64,000 nt of DNA from Sideroxyarcus emersonii (GTDB taxonomy: Bacteria; Pseudomonadota; Gammaproteobacteria; Burkholderiales; Gallionellaceae), in the NCBI RefSeq assembly GCF_021654335.1, contig NZ_AP023423.1, positions 1,735,001-1,799,000 of the forward strand. Reading direction: 5' to 3'. The notes under the pieces were generated by a model. That model searched no databases. It saw only the letters and a list, made by a program, of their open reading frames with translations, and had not been told where the DNA came from. Below are positions 49,775 to 59,430 of the stretch, one piece after another (the first letter of the stretch is position 1; every line of letters begins with the position of its first letter). Position numbers and translations under genes: made by a program.

Positions 49775-50746
49775 ATGTCTTTCCTCCTGGACCGTCTTCG
49801 TCTTGCCTGCATCGTCATCGCGCTCTGCGCCCATGCGCCCTCCGCCCTTGCGGAAGAAGTGCAGACCGACAAGACCCATACCGAAAACAAAAACTCCGAG
49901 GATGTAAGCAAGACCGAGCTGGTGTACGAACTCGACCCCACCTACACCAATCTCGACTTCAATGTGCCGCTCACCAGCAAGGCCATCCCCACCATCACTT
50001 CCGACAACGAGGCGGAGATATACGGCGAACTCATCCAGGGCTCGCTCATCCCCCGCTACATGGTGCTGGAGGCCAGCGTATATCCGATCGCTTCGATGGG
50101 TACCTTCATCAAATCGCACTCGCCGAGCCTCTACCAGCAGGGCGAGATCGGCCACAGCGGCATCAACGTGTTCGAATCCGCGACTGCCGACTTCCAGGAA
50201 CCCTGGGCGGTATCGGCATTCTTCGGCAACGTGGCGAAACTGAACCGCCCGAAAGAACAGCGCGAGGGGAACAACTACGGCTACACCGGCTACCTGTTCA
50301 GCGCCGGCGACAAGCACATCAAGAACAACCTGCTGATCCCGGACGACTGGTACGAGTTCGAATGGAAGATCAAGGGCAAGATCGACTACCCGGACGAGAA
50401 GCTTTCGTGGAGCTTCCGCGTCGGCGCACGTTTCAACAGCAACAAGGGCGTCAACGACGTGACTTATGTCAGTCTGCACCGCAGCAACCTGGACCTGCGC
50501 TACTCGTTCCTGGAATGGCTGGAAAACGCCAACTACGACCTGCGCATGTACTTCCTGCAGCAAGGCGGACAGATGGTGCGGACTGAGCTGATTGCCGGCA
50601 AGAAGGTGCCGATGCCGGAATGGGGCTATGCGCCGACGCTGGATATCGGTTTCGTCTGGAGCAGCCCGAACGAGTATGCGGGGCCGCTCAGGGACATCCG
50701 CGGCAACACCACGACCCTGATCTTCCGTCCCTCCATCGAATTCTGA
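49775..50746 (+). CDS. Secreted beta-rich envelope protein, probably outer membrane
   Basis: I do not recognise a named family. The 323-residue protein has a signal peptide (LACIVIALCAHAPSALA, cleavage likely before EEVQ) and a beta-rich body of alternating residues (WYEFEWKIKGKIDYP, NLDLRYSFLEWL), and it ends in Phe (SIEF), as outer-membrane barrels do. A phospholipase-A-like size suggested PldA, but the expected HxSNG-type motif is not seen. ATG 49775 is preceded by no strong ribosome-binding site. Neighbours give no clue. Confidence 0.68.
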   Translation: MSFLLDRLRLACIVIALCAHAPSALAEEVQTDKTHTENKNSEDVSKTELVYELDPTYTNLDFNVPLTSKAIPTITSDNEAEIYGELIQGSLIPRYMVLEASVYPIASMGTFIKSHSPSLYQQGEIGHSGINVFESATADFQEPWAVSAFFGNVAKLNRPKEQREGNNYGYTGYLFSAGDKHIKNNLLIPDDWYEFEWKIKGKIDYPDEKLSWSFRVGARFNSNKGVNDVTYVSLHRSNLDLRYSFLEWLENANYDLRMYFLQQGGQMVRTELIAGKKVPMPEWGYAPTLDIGFVWSSPNEYAGPLRDIRGNTTTLIFRPSIEF

Positions 50747-50926
50747 CCCGGCGTTGAAAACCATCCACAGACCGGACCGTTCGGGGATAAACTGCGCCTG
50801 CAGAAACCCGCCCCTTGCGATAACGATTCGAATATCTGTTCGACAACCGGGTTCCCGGCAAGGAGCATGTCGGCTATCGGGGCAATACTGCAATCAACAG
50901 GCAATCCATATGCAAGGGAATGGAAC

Positions 50927-52438
50927 ATGAGAGTCCGGGTTATCTTTCGTACCGTGCAACCATACATCTCGGCCCTGGCTGTCATCCTCACCGCAGGTGC
51001 GCTCGTCTTTGCCATCTACTTTACCCAGCTGGGCATGCAATGGATCACCTTCCTGGGCGGGGTTCTGGTGGCGGCAATCCTTGCCGAGGCAACCCGCGTC
51101 TCGCGCCTGGAGTGGATCGCCACGAGACGCTCGGCCCAATTATCCGCCGCCAGGGACAAGCTCGAACGCGAAACAAAACTCCGCAAGCTGGCTGAAGAGA
51201 CACTCGCCGCCTGCAAGCCGCGGCTGCAATTGATCGATGAAGTCTTGCCGACCATGATCGCGCTGTTCGATGCGTCCGGGCAGTGCCGCTATCACAATCG
51301 CGCCTTACTGGAGTGGCTGCACCTGCGCGCAGACCAGGTCCGCGACCAGCACATCCGCAAGATACTCGGCTCCGGCGTCTACCAGGAAACGGCCACCTCG
51401 GTCCGCCAGTCCCTGGACGGGCATCGCGTGCGTTACGAGCGGACCCAGAAGATGCCGGATGGCGCGGTATACAAGCTGGCCGTCGAGCACATCCCGCAGT
51501 TCGGCGAGGACGGCAAGGTCACCGGCTTCTATATGCTGATGAACGACATCACCTCTCCCGGCGATCTGCACAAGGCCGCTATCGCAGCCGGCCCGGCAAG
51601 CAGCGTTTCTGTGGAGCCGGTCCGCATCCCCGAAGCAACGGCAAGCCAGGACAGGTTCATCGAGTCTTTTTCCGAACAGATCTCCGGGCACAAGGATGCG
51701 CTCAATATCAGGGCCGCCATCGAGAAAGGCGATTTCAGCCTGTACTGCCAGCTCATCAGCCCCCTGACGCCGGAATCCGGCGAGGCCGAACATTATGAAA
51801 TCCTGGTACGCCTGATCGAAGAAGAGGAAGGCATGATGCCGCCGGGAGCCTTCTTCCCGCTGGCCGAGAAATACGGCCTCATGCCGCACCTGGACCGCTG
51901 GGTCGTGCAGCACGTGACGGCATGGGCCGCCCACCATAACCCGCCGGAGGAGAAGCGCAAGCGCTCGCTGTACTTCGTCAATCTCTCTGCGGCGACGATC
52001 GCCGATCCCAGCTTTCCCGAATTCCTGCAACTGACCTTGCTGGAATATGGCGTGCCCGGCGCCATCCTGTGCTTCGAGGTCCCGAATGCCGAACTGGTCG
52101 CCAAACCAGCGGTCGTCGCCGAATTTGCGCAGCGCGTCAGGCAATGCGGCAGCCTGGTTGCGATCAGCGGTTTTGGCCACGACCGCATCTCATTCGATTT
52201 GATCCGGGGTTTCCAGGTCGAGTACCTGAAGATCGACGGCAACATCATCTTCAATATCCACCGCGACCCGGTGGAACTGGCCAAGATAACCGCCATCAAC
52301 CGCGTGGCGAAACTGATCGGCGTGAAGACGATCGCCGAACTGGTGGAAAGCGAGGAGACCATCGCCACGCTGCGCGAAGTCGGCATCGACTTTGCGCAGG
52401 GGTTCGGCATTTCGCGGCCGCAACCGCTGGCCGAATAG
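50927..52438 (+). CDS. PAS-EAL protein with degenerate EAL site
   Basis: This protein of about 503 residues has two N-terminal membrane helices (about 10-55), a coiled-coil, a PAS domain (about 100-205; TMIALFDASGQCRYHNRALLEW) and a C-terminal EAL domain. The EAL motif reads EIL (YEILVRL). NLS is kept (VNLSAAT), as are LKIDG, AELVES and AQGF. The DDFG motif has become SGFG, losing the metal-binding Asp pair, so phosphodiesterase activity is unlikely; it may bind cyclic-di-GMP or a partner. ATG 50927 (MRVRVIFRTV) follows GGGAATGGAAC; the frame begins at 50867. Confidence 0.88.
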   Translation: MRVRVIFRTVQPYISALAVILTAGALVFAIYFTQLGMQWITFLGGVLVAAILAEATRVSRLEWIATRRSAQLSAARDKLERETKLRKLAEETLAACKPRLQLIDEVLPTMIALFDASGQCRYHNRALLEWLHLRADQVRDQHIRKILGSGVYQETATSVRQSLDGHRVRYERTQKMPDGAVYKLAVEHIPQFGEDGKVTGFYMLMNDITSPGDLHKAAIAAGPASSVSVEPVRIPEATASQDRFIESFSEQISGHKDALNIRAAIEKGDFSLYCQLISPLTPESGEAEHYEILVRLIEEEEGMMPPGAFFPLAEKYGLMPHLDRWVVQHVTAWAAHHNPPEEKRKRSLYFVNLSAATIADPSFPEFLQLTLLEYGVPGAILCFEVPNAELVAKPAVVAEFAQRVRQCGSLVAISGFGHDRISFDLIRGFQVEYLKIDGNIIFNIHRDPVELAKITAINRVAKLIGVKTIAELVESEETIATLREVGIDFAQGFGISRPQPLAE

Positions 52439-52658
52439 GTTCCGCCTGCCGACGCAGGCAGCCCGGCGTCATCGCAGCATAAAATCCCTTTACCAATCCC
52501 CCTGCAAACCATCCCGGCTGCCTCGACGGCGGAATTAATCACGTGACATTTATTTCATCCTGTCCGCGCCGGACAGGGAATATAGTTTCGGCACCGCCGC
52601 GCATCTTTCCGGAAACCGGACCGGTGCCTGCACAACCCATGCGTCCGAAGGAATCGTG

Positions 52659-53612
52659 ATGAGTACACTACTGGAACAGCTGAAGTCGATGACTGCGATC
52701 GTTGCCGATACCGGCGACATCGAGGCCATTCGCCGCCATCGCCCGGAAGATGCGACAACCAATCCGTCGCTCCTGCTCAAGGCCGTCACCTTGCCGGAAT
52801 ACGCGCCACTGATCGACGAATCGATCGCCTGGGCCAAAACGCAGAGCAGGGATCGCGAACGTCAGGTACACGACGCCATCGACAAGCTGGCTGTGGATGT
52901 CGGGCTTGAAATACTCAAGATCGTGCCGGGGCGCATTTCCACCGAAGTCGATGCGCGCCTTTCTTTCGACACCCCTGCCACGCTCGCCAAGGCACGCAAG
53001 CTGATCCGCCTGTACAACGAGGCCGGGATCGGCAACGAGCGGGTGTTGATCAAGATCGCTTCCACCTGGGAAGGCATCCGCGCCGGAGAAATCCTGGAGC
53101 ATGAAGGCATACACTGCAACCTGACCCTGATGTTCGGCTTCGCACAGGCCCGCGCTTGCGCCGAGGCTGGTGTGACACTGATCTCCCCATTCGTCGGCCG
53201 CATCATGGATTGGCACAAAAACAAATCCGGCCTGGGCGACATCCCGCCCGAACAGGATCCGGGCGTACTGTCGGTGCGGCGCATTTACCAGTATTACAAG
53301 GAACATGGCTACCGCACCACGGTCATGGGCGCATCATTCCGCAATGCAGGCGAGATCATCGCACTGGCCGGCTGCGACAGGCTGACCATCGGCCCGAACT
53401 TTCTCGAAGAGTTGCAGGCCGGCACGGGCCTGCTGGAACGGCGCCTGCATTACGATGACGCAATCAAGGCGCGGCCAGCCTCGATGACCGAGGCGGAATT
53501 CCGCTGGGCGATGAATGAGGATGCCATGGCCACCGAAAAGCTGGCCGAAGGCATACGCGGCTTTACCGCGGACCAGATCAGGCTGGAAGCGCTGCTGGCG
53601 CAGCACCTTTAG
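52659..53612 (+). CDS. tal: Transaldolase
   Basis: This 317-residue TalB-type transaldolase has the Schiff-base Lys132 ([10 protein letters not shown]) at the same number as in E. coli TalB. TNPSL (34-38) and [29 protein letters not shown] are intact. It moves a dihydroxyacetone unit between sugar phosphates in the non-oxidative pentose phosphate pathway. A GAAGGAATCGTG region precedes ATG 52659; the GTG at 52656 is an alternative. It converges on gnd, which lies on the other strand 61 bases away. Confidence 0.96.
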   Translation: MSTLLEQLKSMTAIVADTGDIEAIRRHRPEDATTNPSLLLKAVTLPEYAPLIDESIAWAKTQSRDRERQVHDAIDKLAVDVGLEILKIVPGRISTEVDARLSFDTPATLAKARKLIRLYNEAGIGNERVLIKIASTWEGIRAGEILEHEGIHCNLTLMFGFAQARACAEAGVTLISPFVGRIMDWHKNKSGLGDIPPEQDPGVLSVRRIYQYYKEHGYRTTVMGASFRNAGEIIALAGCDRLTIGPNFLEELQAGTGLLERRLHYDDAIKARPASMTEAEFRWAMNEDAMATEKLAEGIRGFTADQIRLEALLAQHL

Positions 53613-53673
53613 TCAGTCTTTGCACTCGCATCGCAATCTTGCATGGCGTGGGCTGCACTCCTGGAACAGACTG

Positions 53674-54696
53674 CTATTTCCCGCCACCGGCTTTTTCGCG
53701 ATGCCCGCCGAACTCGAAACGCAATGCGGAAAGCAGCTTGTCGCCATAATCGGCTTCGCCGCGCGAGGAGAAACGATTGAACAGGGCGGCAGTCAGCACC
53801 GGGGCCGGCGTACCGGATTCGATCGCCGCGATGCTCGTCCAGCGTCCCTCGCCGGAATCGGAAACCCGTCCGCCGAAACCCTCCAGCGTCGCATCCGTGC
53901 GCAGGGCTTGCGCGGTCAGATCCAGCAGCCATGAACCGACCACGCTGCCGCGCCGCCACAATTCCGCCACGCCCGCCACGTCGATATCGTAACGAAACGT
54001 TTCCGGCTCCCGCAATGGCGTGGTTTCGGCATCCGGCTGACGTTCGACGCTGCCGACATTGGCATGGCGCAGCAAATTGAAGCCTTCGGCATAAGCCGCC
54101 ATCAATCCATACTCAATGCCGTTGTGCACCATCTTGACGAAATGACCGGCGCCCGCCGGACCGCAATGCAGATAACCCATCTCGGCGCTCCCCGGTTCTC
54201 CCGTGGCGCCGCCGGTACGCACAGCCGCATCGACACCGGGAGCAAGCGCAGCAAATACGGGCCGCAAGCGTTCAACAGCCTGCCGGTCGCCCCCGATCAT
54301 CAGGCAATAACCCCGTTCCAGTCCCCAGATGCCGCCACTCACGCCGACGTCGACATAGTGCACCGAACGTGCGGCAAGTTGCCTGGCACGGGCAATGTCG
54401 TCCTTGTAGTATGAGTTGCCGCCGTCGATGAGGATGTCGCCTTTCGCCAGCAGCGGCGCCAGCTCCGCAATGCTGGCCTCCACCGCTGCCGCCGGAAGCA
54501 TCAGCCATACGGCGCGCGGCATGTGCAATTTCTCCATGAAGTCCTGCAGGCTGGCGGAGGCCGTCGCGCCTTCCTTTTGCAGCCGCTGAACGGCGTCCCG
54601 GTCCCTGTCGAACACCACGCACTGGTGCCCGGCGCGCTGCAGCCGACGCACCATGTTTGCCCCCATGCGCCCCAATCCTATCAAGCCGATTTGCAT
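53674..54696 (-). CDS. gnd: 6-Phosphogluconate dehydrogenase, decarboxylating, short type
   Basis: This 340-residue protein has an N-terminal Rossmann fold (IGLIGLGRMGANMVRRL), IDGGNSYYKDD, GVSGGIWGLERG and the catalytic KMVHNGIEYG. It is the short YqeC/GndA-like form of about 300-340 residues, shorter than the classical 470-residue enzyme, and the form often prefers NAD+. It makes ribulose 5-phosphate and CO2. ATG 54696 lies one base after the pgl stop, with the ribosome-binding AGGAG inside the end of pgl, so the genes are translationally coupled. Confidence 0.94.
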   Translation of the reverse strand: MQIGLIGLGRMGANMVRRLQRAGHQCVVFDRDRDAVQRLQKEGATASASLQDFMEKLHMPRAVWLMLPAAAVEASIAELAPLLAKGDILIDGGNSYYKDDIARARQLAARSVHYVDVGVSGGIWGLERGYCLMIGGDRQAVERLRPVFAALAPGVDAAVRTGGATGEPGSAEMGYLHCGPAGAGHFVKMVHNGIEYGLMAAYAEGFNLLRHANVGSVERQPDAETTPLREPETFRYDIDVAGVAELWRRGSVVGSWLLDLTAQALRTDATLEGFGGRVSDSGEGRWTSIAAIESGTPAPVLTAALFNRFSSRGEADYGDKLLSALRFEFGGHREKAGGGK

Positions 54697-54697
54697 T

Positions 54698-55429
54698 TCA
54701 TGCACTCCTTTCAATTTGCGCATCCGTCAGTGCCGCCAGTTCCACATGCCATTCCGCCATCTTCACCATCGCCGCAGGCAGCTGATCGCCGCGGGCGATA
54801 CGCCATAATGCCTCGCTCTTTCCTGCGCCCGTGACTGCGAACAGTTTATTCCGGGCCGCATTCAGCGTGTTGATCCCCAATGAGACGCGCTCCGCCGGCA
54901 GTTTCGGTGCACCATACACCGGCACGGCAACATCGGTCAGCTGCATTGCCGGATTGCCGGGGAACAGGCTTGCAGTATGGCCATCTTCGCCCATGCCCAG
55001 CAGGACAAGATCGAATGGCATCGCATGCGCCAGTCTGGCGGCATAGTCAGCGGCCGCCAGCCGTGCGCCAAGCTCCGCATGGATTGCATGGATATTCCGG
55101 AAAGGGAGGTCGATGCGGTCCAGCAGCGCCTGCTGCACCATGCTGTCATTGCGCTGCGCATCGCCCAACGGCAGGCAGCGCTCATCGCTGAAATAGACAT
55201 GTACATTGTTCCAATCGACAGGCATGTCCGGCAATCTCCGATAATAGCCGCGCGGAGTCTGCCCTCCGGCCAGTACCACCCGGAACACGCCGCGCATCGC
55301 GATCGCATCGGCGGCCAGCACGGCGATCCGCTGGGCGACCGCATCGGCCAGTTCGTCGGCATTCCGGTGCACGATCATCGCCTTGACGTCGGATACACCC
55401 CGGAAGGAATCGGCGAAGGAGTTCATCAT
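54698..55429 (-). CDS. pgl: 6-Phosphogluconolactonase
   Basis: This protein of about 243 residues belongs to the DevB/NagB-like lactonase family, with GVFRVVLAGGQTPRGYYRRL, VYFSDERCLPLGD and GMGEDGHTASLFPG. It hydrolyses 6-phosphogluconolactone between Zwf and Gnd. The start is ATG 55429 or 55426, directly after the zwf stop (TGAAATGATG), so translation is coupled on both sides. Frames upstream to 55456 overlap zwf and are not supported. Confidence 0.95.
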   Translation of the reverse strand: MMNSFADSFRGVSDVKAMIVHRNADELADAVAQRIAVLAADAIAMRGVFRVVLAGGQTPRGYYRRLPDMPVDWNNVHVYFSDERCLPLGDAQRNDSMVQQALLDRIDLPFRNIHAIHAELGARLAAADYAARLAHAMPFDLVLLGMGEDGHTASLFPGNPAMQLTDVAVPVYGAPKLPAERVSLGINTLNAARNKLFAVTGAGKSEALWRIARGDQLPAAMVKMAEWHVELAALTDAQIERSA

Positions 55430-55430
55430 T

Positions 55431-56936
55431 TCAATAGGCTTGCAAGTCGGCGCCATCGGGATTCAGCGAATGCCGCCAGAACTGGTCATCGCGGTCGAAC
55501 AGCCGGTACGTGCCGCGCGGACCCCAGCTTCCGGCCGGATAGGTATTGATGAAATCGCGCTCCATTGCCCAGACCTTGAGCACGGGGTCGACCACGCGCC
55601 AGGCCGCTTCCACTTCATCCATGCGCAGGAAAAGCGAGTGATCGCCCTGCATCACATCCAGCAACAGGCTGGCATACGCATCGAAATCGTCGTCGTTATC
55701 CTTATGGTAGGTGGCATCGAGACTGAGGGTACGCGTGAGCAAATCCAGCCCCGGCACTTTGACCTGCAGTTCCACCTTGAGGCAATCGTTCGGCTGGATG
55801 CCAAGCATGATCCAGTTGGGCTGCGAGTGCCCCTGATGGTTGTTGCGGTGCAGCAGATCCTGCGGCGGGTTCTTGAAACGGATGCAGATCGCCGAGCTGT
55901 TTTCTGCCAGGCGTTTGCCGGTACGCAGATAGAACGGCACACCGGCCCAGCGCCAATTGTCGATGAACAGTTTCAATGCGGCGTAGGTCTCCGTCACGCT
56001 TTCCGGCGCCACGCCTTTTTCCTCCAGATAGCCCGGCACCGATTTGCCTTCGACGATGCCGTCGCTGTATTGGCCGCGAAAAGCATGGGCATGCACGGAA
56101 TTTTGCGTGATCGGCCGGATCGATTTCAGAACCTTCACCTTCTCATCGCGCAAGTGCTCGGCCGACAGGCTTACCGGCGGCTCCATCGCCACCAGCGTCA
56201 ACAGCTGCAGCAGGTGGCTCTGGATCATGTCGCGCAAGGCTCCGGCCCCTTCGTAATAATCCGCCCGATTCTCGATGCCATGGATCTCGGAATGGGTGAT
56301 CTGCACATGATCTATGTAATGATGATTCCACAGCGGTTCGAGCAGCAAATTGGCAAAGCGGAATACCATCACGTTCTGCACCGTGCCCTTGCCGAGATAA
56401 TGGTCGATGCGATATATCTGCGGTTCATCCAGATGTTTGTACAAACTGCTCTGCAGGGTCTGGGCGCTCAGCAGGTCATAGCCGAACGGTTTTTCGATCA
56501 CCACCCGCCTCCAGCCGCCGTTCTGCCTGAGCAATCCCGCATTGCCAAGCTTGTCGACGATGGCGGGATAGTCTGCCGGACGCACCGCCATGTAATAGAC
56601 CATGTTGGGCGGGAAACCGCCTCCTTGCAGCAATTCAGCCAATCTCCCATATGCGGCATCGTCGCCGGGAGGAATCGCCAGATAATGCCAACGACGGCAG
56701 AATCGCTGCAATGCGGCTTCATCTATGTCCTTCTGGTAGATCCCGTGCAGTATTCCGGCCACGAAACCGATCCAGGCATCGTGATCATGTACAGCAATAT
56801 CGCAACCAAGGATCACCAGCTGCTCCGGCAGGCGCATGGCCATCTCCAGGCGGAATAGCGCCGGTATCAGCTTGCGCTGGCTCAGGTTGCCGCCAACACC
56901 GAAAATCGTCAAGGTACAGGCATCCAGTATTTTCAT
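55431..56936 (-). CDS. zwf: Glucose-6-phosphate dehydrogenase
   Basis: This 501-residue enzyme has RIDHYLGK (176-183, with the active-site His) and EKPFG (148-152). The nucleotide-binding fingerprint reads GVGGNLSQRKL, with Asn where most G6PDH have Asp (GDLA). This may be a subgroup variant. It starts the oxidative pentose phosphate pathway. ATG 56936 lies 22 bases after the glgP stop, so glgP, zwf, pgl and gnd look like one operon. The frame upstream to 57230 lies within glgP. Confidence 0.95.
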   Translation of the reverse strand: MKILDACTLTIFGVGGNLSQRKLIPALFRLEMAMRLPEQLVILGCDIAVHDHDAWIGFVAGILHGIYQKDIDEAALQRFCRRWHYLAIPPGDDAAYGRLAELLQGGGFPPNMVYYMAVRPADYPAIVDKLGNAGLLRQNGGWRRVVIEKPFGYDLLSAQTLQSSLYKHLDEPQIYRIDHYLGKGTVQNVMVFRFANLLLEPLWNHHYIDHVQITHSEIHGIENRADYYEGAGALRDMIQSHLLQLLTLVAMEPPVSLSAEHLRDEKVKVLKSIRPITQNSVHAHAFRGQYSDGIVEGKSVPGYLEEKGVAPESVTETYAALKLFIDNWRWAGVPFYLRTGKRLAENSSAICIRFKNPPQDLLHRNNHQGHSQPNWIMLGIQPNDCLKVELQVKVPGLDLLTRTLSLDATYHKDNDDDFDAYASLLLDVMQGDHSLFLRMDEVEAAWRVVDPVLKVWAMERDFINTYPAGSWGPRGTYRLFDRDDQFWRHSLNPDGADLQAY

Positions 56937-56958
56937 GTCATGATCCCTTGTGCCAGTT

Positions 56959-59430
56959 CTATCGGGGGACGATCGGCGAAACATGCCAGATGTGCTGGGC
57001 ATACTCGCGGATGGTGCGGTCGCTGGAGAATTTCCCCATCCCGGCCACATTGAGGATCGCACGCTTGGTCCATTCGGCAGGATCCCGGTACAACTGTGCC
57101 ACCCTGTCCTGGCAGTCAACGTAAGATTCATAATCGGCCAACAGCAAGAAGCGGTCGCCATGTTTGAGCAGGGCATCGACGACTGCCTGATAGCGCGTCG
57201 GTTCATCGGCACAAAAATATCCACCGGCAATCATGTCCAGCACGCGCCTCAATTCGGCATGGTTGCGATAGCAGGCCGCAGGATCGTAACCGGCGCGGTG
57301 CAGCGCTTCCGCGTCCTCGATAGTCAGGCCGAACAGGAAGAAATTCTCGGCGCCGACCTCTTCCCGGATTTCGATGTTCGCACCGTCCAGCGTCCCGATG
57401 GTCAGTGCACCGTTCAGGGCAAGCTTCATGTTGCCGGTACCCGATGCCTCGGTGCCCGCCGTTGAAATCTGCTCGGAAAGATCGGCTGCCGGGACAATGA
57501 TCTCGGCATGCGAGACATCGTAATTGGGAATGAACACCAGCTTCAGCTTGTTGCCGATCAGATAATCGTTGTTGATGGTTTCGGCGACATCGTTGATCAG
57601 GCGGATGATGAGCTTGGCCATCGCATAGCCGGGCGCCGCCTTGCCTGCGATGATGACCGTTCGCGGCACCATGTCCGCATCCGCTTCGGCACGAATACGG
57701 TTATACAAGGTGACGACATGCAGCACATTGAGCAGCTGCCGCTTGTATTCGTGGATGCGCTTGATCTGTATGTCGAACATGGAATCGGGATCGATTTCGA
57801 TTCCCTGCTGCTTGCGTATGATTCCGGCAAGGCGCTCCTTGTTGGCCCGTTTGACGGCATGGAATTGCTGCCGGAACCCGCTGTCGCCAACCAGCTCCCG
57901 CAGCTTGTGCAATTGATCGAGGTCGATGAGCCATGCCTTGCCGATGCGCGCAGAAATCAGTTTCGACAAGCCTGGATTCGCCTGATGCAACCAGCGGCGC
58001 GGTGTAATTCCGTTCGTCATGTTGACGATCTTGTTGGGCGTGATGCGGTGGAAGTCGGCAAAGATGGTGCGCTTCATCAATTCGGTATGCAGCGCTGCCA
58101 CCCCGTTCACGGCATGGCTGCCGACGATGGCCAGGTGGGACATGCGCACACGCCGCTCGCCTGTTTCGTCGATGATCGACAAGCGCCGCAACAGCTCGCC
58201 ATCCCCCGGGAACAGGTGCATCACGGTGTGCAGGAATCGATGATTGATCTCATATATGATTTGCAAATGGCGCGGCAACAGGTTCTCGAATGTGGGCACC
58301 GGCCATGTTTCCAGCGCCTCCGGCATCAGCGTGTGGTTGGTATAGGAGAAAATGCGCGTGGTCAGTCCCCACGCCTCGTCCCACGGCAGGTGATGGATAT
58401 CCACCAGCAGCCTCATCATTTCGGCCACCGCAATGGAGGGGTGCGTGTCGTTCAGCTGTATTGCAACTTTGTCCGGCAGTTGCTGCCAATCTTCATGATG
58501 CTTGCGGAAGCGGTGCAGGATGTCCTGCAGCGAAGCGCTGACGCAGAAGAACTGCTGTTTCAGGCGCAGCTCTCGCCCCATTTCGGTCGAGTCGTCCGGA
58601 TACAGCACTTTGGACAGATTCTCCGATTCGTTCTTGTCCGCGACGGCCTGGATGTAGTTGCCCTGGTTGAAATACTTGAGTTCGAAATCGCGCGAGGATT
58701 TTGCCGCCCATAGCCGCATGTTATTGACCGTCTTGCCGCCATAGCCGGGCACCGGCGTATCGTAGGCCATCGCCATCACATCGACGGTGTCTACCCAGTG
58801 ATGATGGGAGGCGCCGTCGTCCTCCTTGTATTCCACCACGCGCCCATGAAACTTCACCGGATACAACAATTCGGGACGCGGGAATTCCCACGGATTTCCG
58901 TAGCGCAGCCAGTTGTCCGGGTGTTCCACCTGGGCGCCGTTCTCGATGCTCTGGCGAAACATCCCGTACTCATAACGGATACCGTAGCCGTAACAGGGCA
59001 AATCGAGCGTCGCCATGGAATCGAGGAAACATGCCGCCAGCCTGCCCAGGCCGCCATTTCCCAAAGCCGCGTCGGCCTCAGTCTCGGCGATCGCCTCAAA
59101 CTGCTGTCCCAGATCGTTGAGCGCAGCTTTGCACTGCTCGTCGATCTCCAGGTTAAGCATGGCATTGCTCAGCGTTCGCCCCACCAGAAACTCCATGGAC
59201 AGATAATAGATACGCTTGGCATCCTGCTCATAGTAGCTTTGCATGGTCTCGGTCCAGCGATCGACCAATCGGTCGCGTACTGCGTGGGCCATCGCCTGGA
59301 ACCAGTCCCGCGTGGTCGCAGTGAGCGGATATTTGCTGTTGGAATAAATCAAATGATTGAAAAGCGAGGCTTGTATCTGCTCCTTGCCCATGCCCGCAAC
59401 CTGTCGCTGAAGAATCATCTCCTTGTTCAT
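56959..59430 (-). CDS. glgP: Glycogen/starch/alpha-glucan phosphorylase
   Basis: This 823-residue GT35 phosphorylase matches over its full length: YYLSMEFLVGRTLSNAML, GNGGLGRLAACFLDSMATLDLP, LNDTHPSIAVAEMMRLLVD, the pyridoxal-phosphate site region GKAAPGY, and EASGTGNMKLALNGALTIGTLDGANIEI. It releases glucose 1-phosphate from glycogen. As the first gene of the operon with zwf, pgl and gnd, it suggests that stored glycogen feeds NADPH production. CAGGAGG stands five bases before ATG 59430. Confidence 0.96.
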   Translation of the reverse strand: MNKEMILQRQVAGMGKEQIQASLFNHLIYSNSKYPLTATTRDWFQAMAHAVRDRLVDRWTETMQSYYEQDAKRIYYLSMEFLVGRTLSNAMLNLEIDEQCKAALNDLGQQFEAIAETEADAALGNGGLGRLAACFLDSMATLDLPCYGYGIRYEYGMFRQSIENGAQVEHPDNWLRYGNPWEFPRPELLYPVKFHGRVVEYKEDDGASHHHWVDTVDVMAMAYDTPVPGYGGKTVNNMRLWAAKSSRDFELKYFNQGNYIQAVADKNESENLSKVLYPDDSTEMGRELRLKQQFFCVSASLQDILHRFRKHHEDWQQLPDKVAIQLNDTHPSIAVAEMMRLLVDIHHLPWDEAWGLTTRIFSYTNHTLMPEALETWPVPTFENLLPRHLQIIYEINHRFLHTVMHLFPGDGELLRRLSIIDETGERRVRMSHLAIVGSHAVNGVAALHTELMKRTIFADFHRITPNKIVNMTNGITPRRWLHQANPGLSKLISARIGKAWLIDLDQLHKLRELVGDSGFRQQFHAVKRANKERLAGIIRKQQGIEIDPDSMFDIQIKRIHEYKRQLLNVLHVVTLYNRIRAEADADMVPRTVIIAGKAAPGYAMAKLIIRLINDVAETINNDYLIGNKLKLVFIPNYDVSHAEIIVPAADLSEQISTAGTEASGTGNMKLALNGALTIGTLDGANIEIREEVGAENFFLFGLTIEDAEALHRAGYDPAACYRNHAELRRVLDMIAGGYFCADEPTRYQAVVDALLKHGDRFLLLADYESYVDCQDRVAQLYRDPAEWTKRAILNVAGMGKFSSDRTIREYAQHIWHVSPIVPR

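Noticed and set aside
49775..50746. Phospholipase A (PldA) identity for the envelope protein
   Set aside because: The expected HxSNG-type active-site motif is missing.
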